A stretch of 7,028 nucleotides of DNA, taken from Phycisphaerae bacterium. Its GTDB lineage: Bacteria > Planctomycetota > Phycisphaerae > UBA1845 > PWPN01. Positions 1 through 6,707 of this stretch are shown one piece after another (position 1 is the first letter of the stretch; each line of letters opens with the position of its first letter). The notes below the pieces were generated by a model. It saw only the letters and a program-made list of their open reading frames with translations, was not told where the DNA came from and made no database searches. Location: assembly GCA_003557125.1 (NCBI GenBank), contig PWPN01000152.1:1-7028 (forward strand), in the 5' to 3' direction. Made by a program: the position numbers and the translations under genes.

Positions 1-1592
1 AGCGCGACGATGTGCGTGTAATCGTCGTCGTGCCGATCGACCGCGCGCGTCCCCAGACCGAAGACGAGGCGCACGACGCCGGCCTCGGGATCGATCTTGT
101 CGCTCCATGCGAAGGGATTGAACGAGAACGCGACACCGGCTGCCTGCGGATAATAGAGCCGGTCGTAAAACGCGCCGGAGACGCGCTGCACGAGCACAGC
201 CATCTGCTCGTCCCCGCCGAGCAATCCCCGCTCCGCGCGGTACCGGAGGGCGTTCTCGCTCATCGTGCTTGCGTAGATCGTCCGAAGGGCGGCCAGGAAA
301 TCCTCGAGCCGTTTGTCGCGCGACCCCTGGTTGACGCAGAAGACGCTTTCGTATTTGCCGGCGAACGAATTGCCGAACGCGTCCTCGAGAAGGCTGCTCG
401 ATCGGACGATGATGGGGCACTGGCCGAAATAATCGAGCATGTCCATGAGATCCTGGCTGACGTCGGGCGGGAAGGTACCGGTAAGGATGCGCCGCCGGGC
501 TTCCGTCGCGCCTTCCAGGAAGGTGCGAGGGTCTTTCTGCTTTTCGCGCAGCCACCAGCAGCCATTCTGCACGAGGTAGCTGTAGAAAACGTCCGAGCCG
601 ATGTAAAACGAATCGTGCTCTTCGAGCACCTCCCCGCAACGAGGCCACCGCCGCCGGAGAATCGCCCGGGCCATCAGCATGCCGACGGCCTTGCCCCCGA
701 TGAGGCCCGTCCCGATCATTCGATGCCATATAGTGAGCACATCGTCCAGATCGAGGTACGTTTCGGCCAGGCCGAGCATCCGTTCGTCGCGCGACACGAG
801 CATCCTCAGAAGCCGGTGCGTCTGCGCAGCGATCCGGTCGGGATCGATCGCCCCTTTTTCCCGATCGTGCCGTGCCTGCTCGGCTTCGAGGAAGGCCCGA
901 TCCCACGCGCCCGGCCGGGAGCGGCCCGCCGGAAGGCCGGCCAAAGGCACCGGTTTGAGAATCGCGGGGATCGTCGAGCTGGCTGTCACGGGTCGAAACG
1001 CATCCCCCTCCCAGGCGTGCAGCATGTACATCCTCGGCGAGTGACGCTGCTGCACCTTGAGCGGATGGATGTAGAGCGTGTCGTGACGACGGTAGATGTC
1101 GATGAGGATCTGGGTCGTCCCGGCGATCGTGGTATACAGGGCCTGCGAATGGAAATTGCGAAGCAGGGCGAAACACGCGAGCCCGCCGACGTCATAGACG
1201 TACGGGCAGATGAGCCGGAAGAAATTGCCCAGCATCCGGTCGCTGTACCAGTCCGCGACGAGGTCGGTCAGGGAATCGAAAAGGAAGACGCCCCGGTTCC
1301 GTGCACTGTCGATCGTTTCGTGGATCGTACGGATGAATTCTTCGAAGCCCGACTCGGGACGGAGCGTCAGCGTCTCGATGCCGGGCAGATCCGTCACGAG
1401 CGGCGGATGCTTGGCGAATCGGAAGTAGAACACGCGTCGGCCCGCATCCACAGCCGCCTTCGCGCAGGGTTCGGCGAATCGCGCGTAATCGTCGACCGAA
1501 GCGATCTGCCAGACGATATTGTCACCGGGAAGCAGGGTTTTGAGGACGCGGTCGAGGCCGGGCAACCCCGTCGTAAGTCGATGCTCCGCCAT
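1..1592 (-). CDS. PEP synthase/PPDK-type ATP-grasp protein with degenerate KaiC-like N-terminal domain (3' end outside window)
   Basis: 530 residues are visible and the frame stays open to the left edge. Residues 1-200 resemble a RecA/KaiC-like domain: the opening TTGLPGLDRVL is the usual KaiC-type start and GVFLFDSLTD (101-110) is Walker-B-like, but the loop after LLPGDNIVWQI has no GxxxxGK[ST], so ATP binding there is doubtful. From about residue 290 the PEP-synthase/PPDK N-terminal domain begins: GGKAVGM (299-305), IIVRSSSLLED (394-404), SFAGKYES (409-416), AVLVQRVSG (465-473), GVAFSFNP (486-493) and LVFGLGTRAVD (509-519). These match the nucleotide-binding core of PpsA/PPDK. The phosphohistidine and PEP-binding domains, if present, lie beyond the edge, so the reaction is open: PEP synthase, dikinase, or a stand-alone ATP-grasp phosphotransferase. 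The ATG at 1592 is chosen because AAAGGGGAG lies 11 bases upstream. The gene starts 69 bases after the trehalose fusion and is probably in its operon. Confidence 0.92.
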   Translation of the reverse strand, partial: MAEHRLTTGLPGLDRVLKTLLPGDNIVWQIASVDDYARFAEPCAKAAVDAGRRVFYFRFAKHPPLVTDLPGIETLTLRPESGFEEFIRTIHETIDSARNRGVFLFDSLTDLVADWYSDRMLGNFFRLICPYVYDVGGLACFALLRNFHSQALYTTIAGTTQILIDIYRRHDTLYIHPLKVQQRHSPRMYMLHAWEGDAFRPVTASSTIPAILKPVPLAGLPAGRSRPGAWDRAFLEAEQARHDREKGAIDPDRIAAQTHRLLRMLVSRDERMLGLAETYLDLDDVLTIWHRMIGTGLIGGKAVGMLMARAILRRRWPRCGEVLEEHDSFYIGSDVFYSYLVQNGCWWLREKQKDPRTFLEGATEARRRILTGTFPPDVSQDLMDMLDYFGQCPIIVRSSSLLEDAFGNSFAGKYESVFCVNQGSRDKRLEDFLAALRTIYASTMSENALRYRAERGLLGGDEQMAVLVQRVSGAFYDRLYYPQAAGVAFSFNPFAWSDKIDPEAGVVRLVFGLGTRAVDRHDDDYTHIVA

Positions 1593-1603
1593 CAGCGTGT
1601 CGT

Positions 1604-1612
1604 CTCCCCTTT
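1604..1612 (-). promoter_or_regulatory. Ribosome binding site of the PEP synthase-like gene
   Basis: AAAGGGGAG on the minus strand, 11 bases before the ATG at 1592. The spacing is a little long, but it is the only purine-rich run near a start here. It supports independent translation initiation, not coupling to the upstream stop at 1662. Confidence 0.6.
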
Positions 1613-1661
1613 GCGCGCGTGTTCACGAATCGACGGGTTCACCGGCCCTTCCGTCGGCTGT

Positions 1662-4600
1662 TCACTTTTCCACCGGCGGGCTCTGGCAGGGCTGACTCCC
1701 GCTGCTCAGGGCGAATTCGCGGTGCTGCCCCTCATTGAACGTGTACACCTTTCCGCAGACGCCGACCCGCACCTCGTGCGACGGTCCCCGTTCGAAGCAG
1801 ACGTCCATGCGCTCGTGTTCGATACCGATCGAAAGCCAATGACCTCGGTATCGGATGCGCATCCGCAGCCCGGCCAACTGCGACGGCAGAAACGGGTTCA
1901 GCCAGAGCACGTCGTCGCGAATCTCCAGGCCGGTGAAGCATCGTTGTGCGAGATCGACCGTCGCAGCCATCGCGCCGAGATGGATCCCTTCCTGCGTCGT
2001 GCCGCCCTGCACGTCGCGGAGGTCGCTTTCCAGCGCCTTCTGGAACGATCGCCACGAGCGCTCGCGTTCCGAACGGGCATACACCCATGAGTGGACCACT
2101 TCACTGAGCGTCGATCCGTGCGATGTGCGGGCCGAGTAATAGTCGACGATCCGCGGGATATTCGCACGATCGAAATCATAGCTCATGTGCTGGAAGATGG
2201 AAGTCAGCTCCTCGGCCGAGAAGAGATAAAACAGCATGAGCACGTCGGCCTGCTTGGCCAGCTTGTAGCGGTTCGTCGAGTCGTTTTCAGCCTCCAGGAT
2301 GCGGTCGAGCCGCTGAATGTCGCCGTACTTGGCGCGATAGGCCTTCCAGTCGAATTCTTCGAGGCTCTCGTACCCTTCGAACTGGCTGATGATCCCGTTT
2401 TCGTGGAAGGGGATGTAGAGCGCACGGCTCACGCGGTCCCACCGTTCGACGTCCTCGGCGGAGATGGAGGACGTATCCAGCAGCAGCGATCGGTCGTCCT
2501 CGGCCAGCATGTCGACGAGTTTGCAGGCGGTCATGAGCGTCCAGGCAGCGAGCACGTTCGTGTAGGCGTTGTTTCGGAGGCCCGGTTCGTCGCTGTCCGG
2601 ATAGCGCGTATGGTATTCGTCCGGCCCCACGACGTTATGAATCTCATAGCGATTGCGATCCGGGTTGAAGGTCGCCAGCGACGAGAAGAACTGAGCGATT
2701 TCCAGCAGCATCTGCCCGCCGTAGAACGAAAGGAACTCCAGGTCGCTGGTCGCTTCGTAGTACCGCCAGATATTCAGCGCGATCGCGCCGTTGACGTGCC
2801 GTTGGAGATGCGTGTTGTCGGGAAGCCACCGCCCCGATTTGGGATTGAGATGGATGACCTGGCTTTCTTCGCGCCCGTTGCTCCCGCTCTGCCAGGGGTA
2901 CATCGCTCCTTTGAAGCCGGCTTCCTGCGCTTCCCACCGCGCTTCGCGGAGCCGCCGATACCGGTACATGAGCAGGTCGCGCGTCAGCTCCGGCAGCCGG
3001 AGGCTCAGGAAAGGCAGGATGAACAGCTCGTCCCAGAAGATGTGGCCGCGGTACGCTTCGCCGTGCCAGCCGCGCGCCGGAACGCCCATGTCCCGGTCGA
3101 TCGAGTTCCAGGACACCGTCTGGAGCAGGTGGAAGATATGCAGTCGCAGGATCCGCTGGACCTGGGAATCCCCGCAGATGTGGATATCGACCGCATGCCA
3201 GAGGTGGCGCCACGTCCTCGTGTGGGATTCGAGCAGTTGACCGAAGCGCGGGACGCGAAGGATCTGCTTGCGGGCTTCGTAACCCGGTTCGCTCGTAGCC
3301 GGGTCGCGCGAGCTGCGGATGGCGACGATCTTCTCGATGGTCACGGGCCGGGCCTTCTGGCATTCGAACGACAGCGTCTGGCCGATCCATGCCTCTTCCT
3401 GGTGCGTTTCGCGCTCGAGCGGGACCGGGTCGCCGTTGCAGTAGGCCCGCGTCCGCGCTGCCTGTGCCATTCGCATGTGCGACTGGTTCGTCTCGACGAT
3501 GAGGTAGATTCCTTCCTCCCCGACCAGCCCCGACTCGATGAATTCAAGGTGTCGGCTGTTCAGTGCGCGGTACCGGGCGACCCCGTAGTTGATCACGTTG
3601 CCGTCCAGTGCCGAACGAACCTCGACGCGCCCCGACCAGTTTTCCGGCTTGATCGTCCATTCGATCGCAGCCACGTGCGGTTCGTCCATGTGGACGATCC
3701 GTCGGCTTACGAGCGTCGTTTCGCGGTCCTGCGCATCGCGCACGCGCACCCGCCGCGTGAGGATGCCGCGGTGGATGTCGAGCTCCTGGCGGAAGTCGCG
3801 CACCTCCACCTTGTCGAGATCGAGCCACGCTCCGCCCTCGGGCCGGAACGACAGGCAAAGCCAGTTCGGCCAGTTCACGAGATCCTCGTTTTCGATGATC
3901 CGCCCGGAAACTTCGGATTCGAGCCGGTTGTAGCCCCCCGCGACGTACATGCCCGGATAGTGCGGCCCGCCGGCCCCGGTTTCCTCGGCTGCACCGCGCG
4001 TCGCGAACGCCCCGTTGCCCAGCGTGCACAGCGTTTCGCGCAAGGGCTGTTCCTGCGGATCCCACTTCGTGTAGACGAGTTTCCACAAGTCGTGCGCCGC
4101 CCGGCAGGCCAGCGCCGCAGCCAGGGTCTCCAGGAACTCCTCGACCTGCGTCGTGTCGCTGAGCACGTACCGCGCTTCGGTCTCTGCCGTCGTCTCGCCG
4201 ACGTAAATCCCCACGCCATCCTCGCGGAGCGTCCGGAACGCGTCTTCGTCGGTCGTGTCGTCACCGATGTAGATCGCCAGCGCATCCTGCTGTTTCAGAT
4301 CCAGCGCCTCCATGAGCCAGGCGACGGCTCGGCCCTTGTGCCAGTCGATGTCCGGCTGAAGTTCGTAAACGCGCTTGCCCGAACCCCGACGCAGCGACGG
4401 GTGGCGGTTCCGCACCTGCTCGACGGCCTCCGCGACGCGATCGACGTCTTCGTCGGCCACGTTGCGGTAGTGGGTCGCGATGGAAAAGCGCTTGCGTTCG
4501 ACGAGCGATCCTTTCACGTCTTTCAGCGCCTCTTCGAGCTCGCGCTCGGCCTCGTCGAGCTCGGGCAGCGCCTCGCGCGCCTGCTCCTGCTGAAAGTGCG

Positions 4601-5633
4601 TTTCCGGGCCGGAAATGTCGAACCCGTGACTGCCCGCGTAGACGAGGTGCTCTATCCCGACGCGTGTCTCGACGTCCGCACGGTCCCGGCCGCTGACGAT
4701 GGCCACGGTGCACTGGTGCGCCAGCCGTCGCAATGTCGATCGCATCGAATCGGAAAGATTCGCCGCGTCCGGTTGCGCGACGATCGGCGTGAGCGTCCCG
4801 TCGTAGTCGAGGAAGATCGCGACCTCCCGCTCGTCGGCTCGCGCCAGGACCGCATCGACCACCTCTCTCACCGAGGGCACTTCGGGAGGGACCGCGCGTT
4901 TGGGCAGCGTCTCGAAGGTAAACTCGTCGAGCCGTTCGACGACGATTTCCGCGCCATGTTCGAGCAGTTCCGCCCCGTTCCCGTCCCGCGCCACGCCCAC
5001 CACGAGCGCGAAGTGTCCGCGCCGCCCTGCCTGGACACCCGCGATGGCATCCTCGAAGACCACGCTCTTATCGGGTTCTACGCCGAGTTTCTCAGCCGCC
5101 TTCAGAAAAAGGTCCGGCGCGGGCTTGCCCTTCAGGCCGAGTTCGTCTGCCGTCACCCCGTCCACGCGGACGTCGAACAGGTCGCTTACGCCCGTAGCCG
5201 CGAGGACCGCTTCACAGTTCCGGCTCGACGAGACGATGGCGGTCTTCAACCCCTGTTCGCGCCATTCCTTGAGCTTGGCCACAGCGTCCTCATAGGCCTC
5301 GGCCCCTTCGGACAGCTGCTTGTTGAAAAGTTCGTTCTTGCGGTTGCCCAGTCCGCAGATCGTTTCGGTACCAGGGGGATCCTCGGGCGTGCCCTCCGGC
5401 AACTCGATGTCGCGTGCCGACAGAAAGGTCCGCACGCCGTCGTACCGAGGCTTGCCGTCGACATAGCGGCGATAGTCTTCGCGAAGATCGAAAGGCTCGA
5501 AATTCTCGCCGCCCGCACGTTGCCGGAGATAATCGTCGAACATCGTCTTCCACGCACGCGCGTGGACCTTGGCCGTGTGCGTCACGACGCCGTCCATGTC
5601 CAGAATCATCGCATCGATTGACGAGCGTATCAT
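1662..5633 (-). CDS. otsB: Three-domain trehalose enzyme: beta-phosphoglucomutase / trehalose-6-phosphate phosphatase / GH65 (OtsB1-like)
   Basis: 1323 residues, close to the roughly 1327 of mycobacterial OtsB1 (Rv2006), with the same domain order. Residues 1-240 are a beta-phosphoglucomutase-type HAD: DMDGVV (nucleophile D12, acid/base D14), H24 and W28, R63, SSSRN (135-139), K170 in KGKPAPD, E194-D195. Residues 265-508 are trehalose-phosphatase: FLDYDGTLTP (D276, D278), IVSGRD (312-317), SHGFDISGP (335-343), HKGRA (K433), GDDTTDEDAF (457-466). Residues 515-1310 are GH65: beta-sandwich, then an alpha/alpha barrel with GHIFWDELF (863-871), YPWQSGSNGREESQ (912-925), VVGPDEYHT (1001-1009, general acid E1006) and TSHGSTLS (1170-1177, phosphate-site region in family phosphorylases), then a C-terminal beta domain. 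The GH65 substrate (trehalose, maltose, kojibiose or another) cannot be read from sequence. No signal peptide, so cytosolic. No otsA is visible nearby. The ATG at 5633 has only a weak GGGGG four bases upstream, but HAD strand 1 needs this start or M9. Confidence 0.95.
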   Translation of the reverse strand: MIRSSIDAMILDMDGVVTHTAKVHARAWKTMFDDYLRQRAGGENFEPFDLREDYRRYVDGKPRYDGVRTFLSARDIELPEGTPEDPPGTETICGLGNRKNELFNKQLSEGAEAYEDAVAKLKEWREQGLKTAIVSSSRNCEAVLAATGVSDLFDVRVDGVTADELGLKGKPAPDLFLKAAEKLGVEPDKSVVFEDAIAGVQAGRRGHFALVVGVARDGNGAELLEHGAEIVVERLDEFTFETLPKRAVPPEVPSVREVVDAVLARADEREVAIFLDYDGTLTPIVAQPDAANLSDSMRSTLRRLAHQCTVAIVSGRDRADVETRVGIEHLVYAGSHGFDISGPETHFQQEQAREALPELDEAERELEEALKDVKGSLVERKRFSIATHYRNVADEDVDRVAEAVEQVRNRHPSLRRGSGKRVYELQPDIDWHKGRAVAWLMEALDLKQQDALAIYIGDDTTDEDAFRTLREDGVGIYVGETTAETEARYVLSDTTQVEEFLETLAAALACRAAHDLWKLVYTKWDPQEQPLRETLCTLGNGAFATRGAAEETGAGGPHYPGMYVAGGYNRLESEVSGRIIENEDLVNWPNWLCLSFRPEGGAWLDLDKVEVRDFRQELDIHRGILTRRVRVRDAQDRETTLVSRRIVHMDEPHVAAIEWTIKPENWSGRVEVRSALDGNVINYGVARYRALNSRHLEFIESGLVGEEGIYLIVETNQSHMRMAQAARTRAYCNGDPVPLERETHQEEAWIGQTLSFECQKARPVTIEKIVAIRSSRDPATSEPGYEARKQILRVPRFGQLLESHTRTWRHLWHAVDIHICGDSQVQRILRLHIFHLLQTVSWNSIDRDMGVPARGWHGEAYRGHIFWDELFILPFLSLRLPELTRDLLMYRYRRLREARWEAQEAGFKGAMYPWQSGSNGREESQVIHLNPKSGRWLPDNTHLQRHVNGAIALNIWRYYEATSDLEFLSFYGGQMLLEIAQFFSSLATFNPDRNRYEIHNVVGPDEYHTRYPDSDEPGLRNNAYTNVLAAWTLMTACKLVDMLAEDDRSLLLDTSSISAEDVERWDRVSRALYIPFHENGIISQFEGYESLEEFDWKAYRAKYGDIQRLDRILEAENDSTNRYKLAKQADVLMLFYLFSAEELTSIFQHMSYDFDRANIPRIVDYYSARTSHGSTLSEVVHSWVYARSERERSWRSFQKALESDLRDVQGGTTQEGIHLGAMAATVDLAQRCFTGLEIRDDVLWLNPFLPSQLAGLRMRIRYRGHWLSIGIEHERMDVCFERGPSHEVRVGVCGKVYTFNEGQHREFALSSGSQPCQSPPVEK

Positions 5634-5786
5634 GGTACCCCCATTCGTATTGCGAGCTGCTCTGTCAACTCCTCATCCATTTCCCCTCACAGCCGGCCTT
5701 TCCGCGTGCAGGGCCGTTCGCGCGATCGTCACGATGCGACCTTGCCCAGAAGTCACACTTTATCACACGGCTCACGCCTGTACGTC

Positions 5787-5810
5787 GCGTGCGCTCAGCG
5801 CCCCGCACGC
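5787..5810 (-). repeat. Isolated GC-rich inverted repeat in the spacer before the trehalose fusion
   Basis: GCGTGCG and CGCACGC form a perfect 7-bp stem around a 10-base loop, 65 bases after the ACT gene's stop codon. No T-run follows on the minus strand, so it is a poor intrinsic terminator. It could be a weak attenuating hairpin or chance in GC-rich DNA. The rest of the 5634-5874 spacer shows no gene and no convincing -35/-10 pair. Confidence 0.25.
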
Positions 5811-5874
5811 ATCGCCATTTCCATCCATTGACAGTTTATGCACCGAAATCGAGGAAAACGATGCTTTATCAGCC

Positions 5875-6309
5875 TCACTTTTTCTGCAGATGTTTCTCGA
5901 TAAGCTCGTTAGCCTTTTGGGTGTCCTCCTGGCTGTCGAATGCGAAATAGACGACGCACCGCTGGCCGACGGCTGCAGCCGACAGTCCGCGCAGGTTGAT
6001 CCCCGCGTCGGCGAGCACGCGCGTGATGCCCGCGCCGAGTCCGGGCTTGTCCGGCCCTTCGAGACGCAACGAATGCAGGCTGTCCGCCTTGGACAGGCCC
6101 GCCTGCTCGGCGGCGCGGATGTGCTCGGCCCCTTGAATCGGCGCCATGAAAACCACGCCCTTCCCGGGCTTGTCGGGGGCTCGCCGGGCGATGACGAATT
6201 CGAGATTCGCCCCGGCCGAATGAAGCGCATCGAGCTTGTCAGCCAATCCGCCCGGCCGATCCTCGATGGTGCCGGCCCATACGTCCACCTCGGTGATCTC
6301 GTAGGACAT
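5875..6309 (-). CDS. Tandem ACT-domain protein (putative amino-acid-binding regulator)
   Basis: 144 residues made of two ACT domains and nothing else. The first spans about 6-66, with the ligand-loop motif DRPGGLADKL (17-26) followed by a helix and LEFVIARRAP. The second spans about 78-142, with DKPGLGAGITRVLADAGINL (87-106) and the strand CVVYFAF (118-124). ACT domains bind small ligands, usually amino acids, at the loop holding the D-x-PG motif. Stand-alone ACT pairs (GcvR-like arrangement) are usually regulators without catalysis; the target here is unknown. The start at 6309 is chosen because AAGGAG lies 7 bases upstream; a longer in-frame reading to 6393 would add 28 unrelated residues and override that site. 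No transmembrane segment or signal peptide. Spacers of 487 bases upstream and 241 bases downstream suggest its own transcription unit. Confidence 0.9.
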   Translation of the reverse strand: MSYEITEVDVWAGTIEDRPGGLADKLDALHSAGANLEFVIARRAPDKPGKGVVFMAPIQGAEHIRAAEQAGLSKADSLHSLRLEGPDKPGLGAGITRVLADAGINLRGLSAAAVGQRCVVYFAFDSQEDTQKANELIEKHLQKK

Positions 6310-6316
6310 GACTTTG

Positions 6317-6322
6317 CTCCTT
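6317..6322 (-). promoter_or_regulatory. Ribosome binding site of the ACT-domain gene
   Basis: AAGGAG on the minus strand, 7 bases before the ATG at 6309: a near-ideal Shine-Dalgarno and spacing. It decides the start of the ACT gene against the longer in-frame reading that begins at 6393. Confidence 0.85.
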
Positions 6323-6359
6323 GCGATGTGTATGAAGTTCCACCAACGGCCCGAACGGG

Positions 6360-6390
6360 ATTTTAGGCTATCGTGTCGAGGGAGTCTCAA
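6360..6390 (-). promoter_or_regulatory. Candidate sigma70-type promoter of the ACT-domain gene
   Basis: On the minus strand TTGAGA (6390-6385) and TAAAAT (6365-6360) are 19 bases apart, two more than ideal. Transcription would start near 6353, giving a leader of about 44 bases before the ATG at 6309. A perfect 10-base palindrome, CCCGTTCGGG (6359-6350), sits exactly at the predicted start and could be a small operator or leader hairpin. The hexamers are good but the spacing is not. Confidence 0.35.
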
Positions 6391-6422
6391 CAAGGGGGTG
6401 CGAACGTCGGCCTCCAGGTCGT

Positions 6423-6440
6423 ACGGACATCTATGTCCGT
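6423..6440. repeat. Hairpin unit 1, diverged subtype B
   Basis: ACGGACA and TGTCCGT form a perfect 7-bp stem with loop TCTA. Compared with the next unit, the fifth stem pair is A-T where that unit has G-C, so both arms changed together. Confidence 0.7.
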
Positions 6441-6452
6441 AATTCCCATTCA

Positions 6453-6480
6453 GGGTGGTACGGGCATCTTGCCCGTCGAT
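6453..6480. repeat. Hairpin unit 2, subtype B
   Basis: GGGTGGT leads into ACGGGCA / TCT / TGCCCGT (stem arms 6460-6466 and 6470-6476), followed by CGAT. Perfect 7-bp stem with a 3-base loop. Confidence 0.8.
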
Positions 6481-6508
6481 GCATGGTCCCCCTCACCGTA
6501 GTTGGGTC

Positions 6509-6546
6509 CTGGATGGGTGGCACTGGCGGCTTGTCCGCATTGCATA
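6509..6546. repeat. Hairpin unit 3, subtype A with decayed right arm
   Basis: The left part is identical to unit 4 over 30 bases (6509-6538 equals 6547-6576), but the right arm reads CCGCATTGC in place of CCGCCAGTG, so only the inner pairs of the stem remain. The 38-base offset makes units 3 and 4 an imperfect tandem duplication. Confidence 0.75.
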
Positions 6547-6581
6547 CTGGATGGGTGGCACTGGCGGCTTGTCCGCCAGTG
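6547..6581. repeat. Hairpin unit 4, subtype A
   Basis: GGGTGG followed by CACTGGCGG / CTTGT / CCGCCAGTG (arms 6559-6567 and 6573-6581). Perfect 9-bp stem with a 5-base loop. Confidence 0.85.
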
Positions 6582-6592
6582 CTCCTTGGGCA

Positions 6593-6620
6593 GGGTGGCA
6601 CGGGCGTCTCGCCCGTCGAT
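6593..6620. repeat. Hairpin unit 5, subtype B
   Basis: GGGTGGC leads into ACGGGCG / TCT / CGCCCGT (arms 6600-6606 and 6610-6616), followed by CGAT. Relative to unit 2 the innermost pair is G-C in place of A-T, a two-sided change that keeps the stem. Confidence 0.8.
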
Positions 6621-6658
6621 TCCTGTCACGGCACATGCTGACAACCCGCCCGTAAGAA

Positions 6659-6681
6659 CGGCCGCCACGGGGGGACGGCCG
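6659..6681. repeat. Inverted repeat CGGCCG / CGGCCG
   Basis: Two copies of the self-complementary hexamer CGGCCG (6659-6664 and 6676-6681) can pair around an 11-base loop that contains a run of six G. It is unlike the GGGTGG units and may be a separate dispersed repeat type. Four bases of AAAA flanked by GTGC and GCAC follow at 6687-6698. Confidence 0.45.
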
Positions 6682-6707
6682 CTACAGTGCAAAAGCACAT
6701 CCTGCGT

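Noticed and set aside
1593..1661. Stop-codon readthrough joining the fusion to the next gene, which is in the same frame
   Set aside because: A second in-frame TGA lies 13 codons after the first, and the downstream gene has its own ribosome binding site and ATG.
12..2090. Plus-strand open frame of 692 codons
   Set aside because: Codon-register antisense of the PEP-synthase-like gene and the end of the trehalose fusion. The product is Arg/Pro/Val-rich without any recognisable domain, while the minus strand shows clear family motifs.
2091..5621. Plus-strand open frame of 1176 codons
   Set aside because: Exact antisense register of the trehalose fusion; open only because TTA, CTA and TCA codons are avoided in the sense gene. 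No domain visible.
5663..5668. Consensus-perfect TTGACA on the minus strand just before the trehalose fusion
   Set aside because: At 17 bases the -10 position reads AATGGG, and nearby alternatives (TACGAA) are only 13 bases away; a promoter here would also start transcription at or inside the start codon.
5569..6366. Plus-strand open frame of 265 codons over the spacer and the ACT gene
   Set aside because: Antisense to the ACT gene, which has a strong ribosome binding site and two recognisable ACT domains; the plus-strand product has no family features.
6310..6393. N-terminal extension of the ACT gene by 28 residues
   Set aside because: The extension would start inside the candidate promoter, has no Shine-Dalgarno and is unlike ACT proteins; AAGGAG at 6317-6322 points to 6309.
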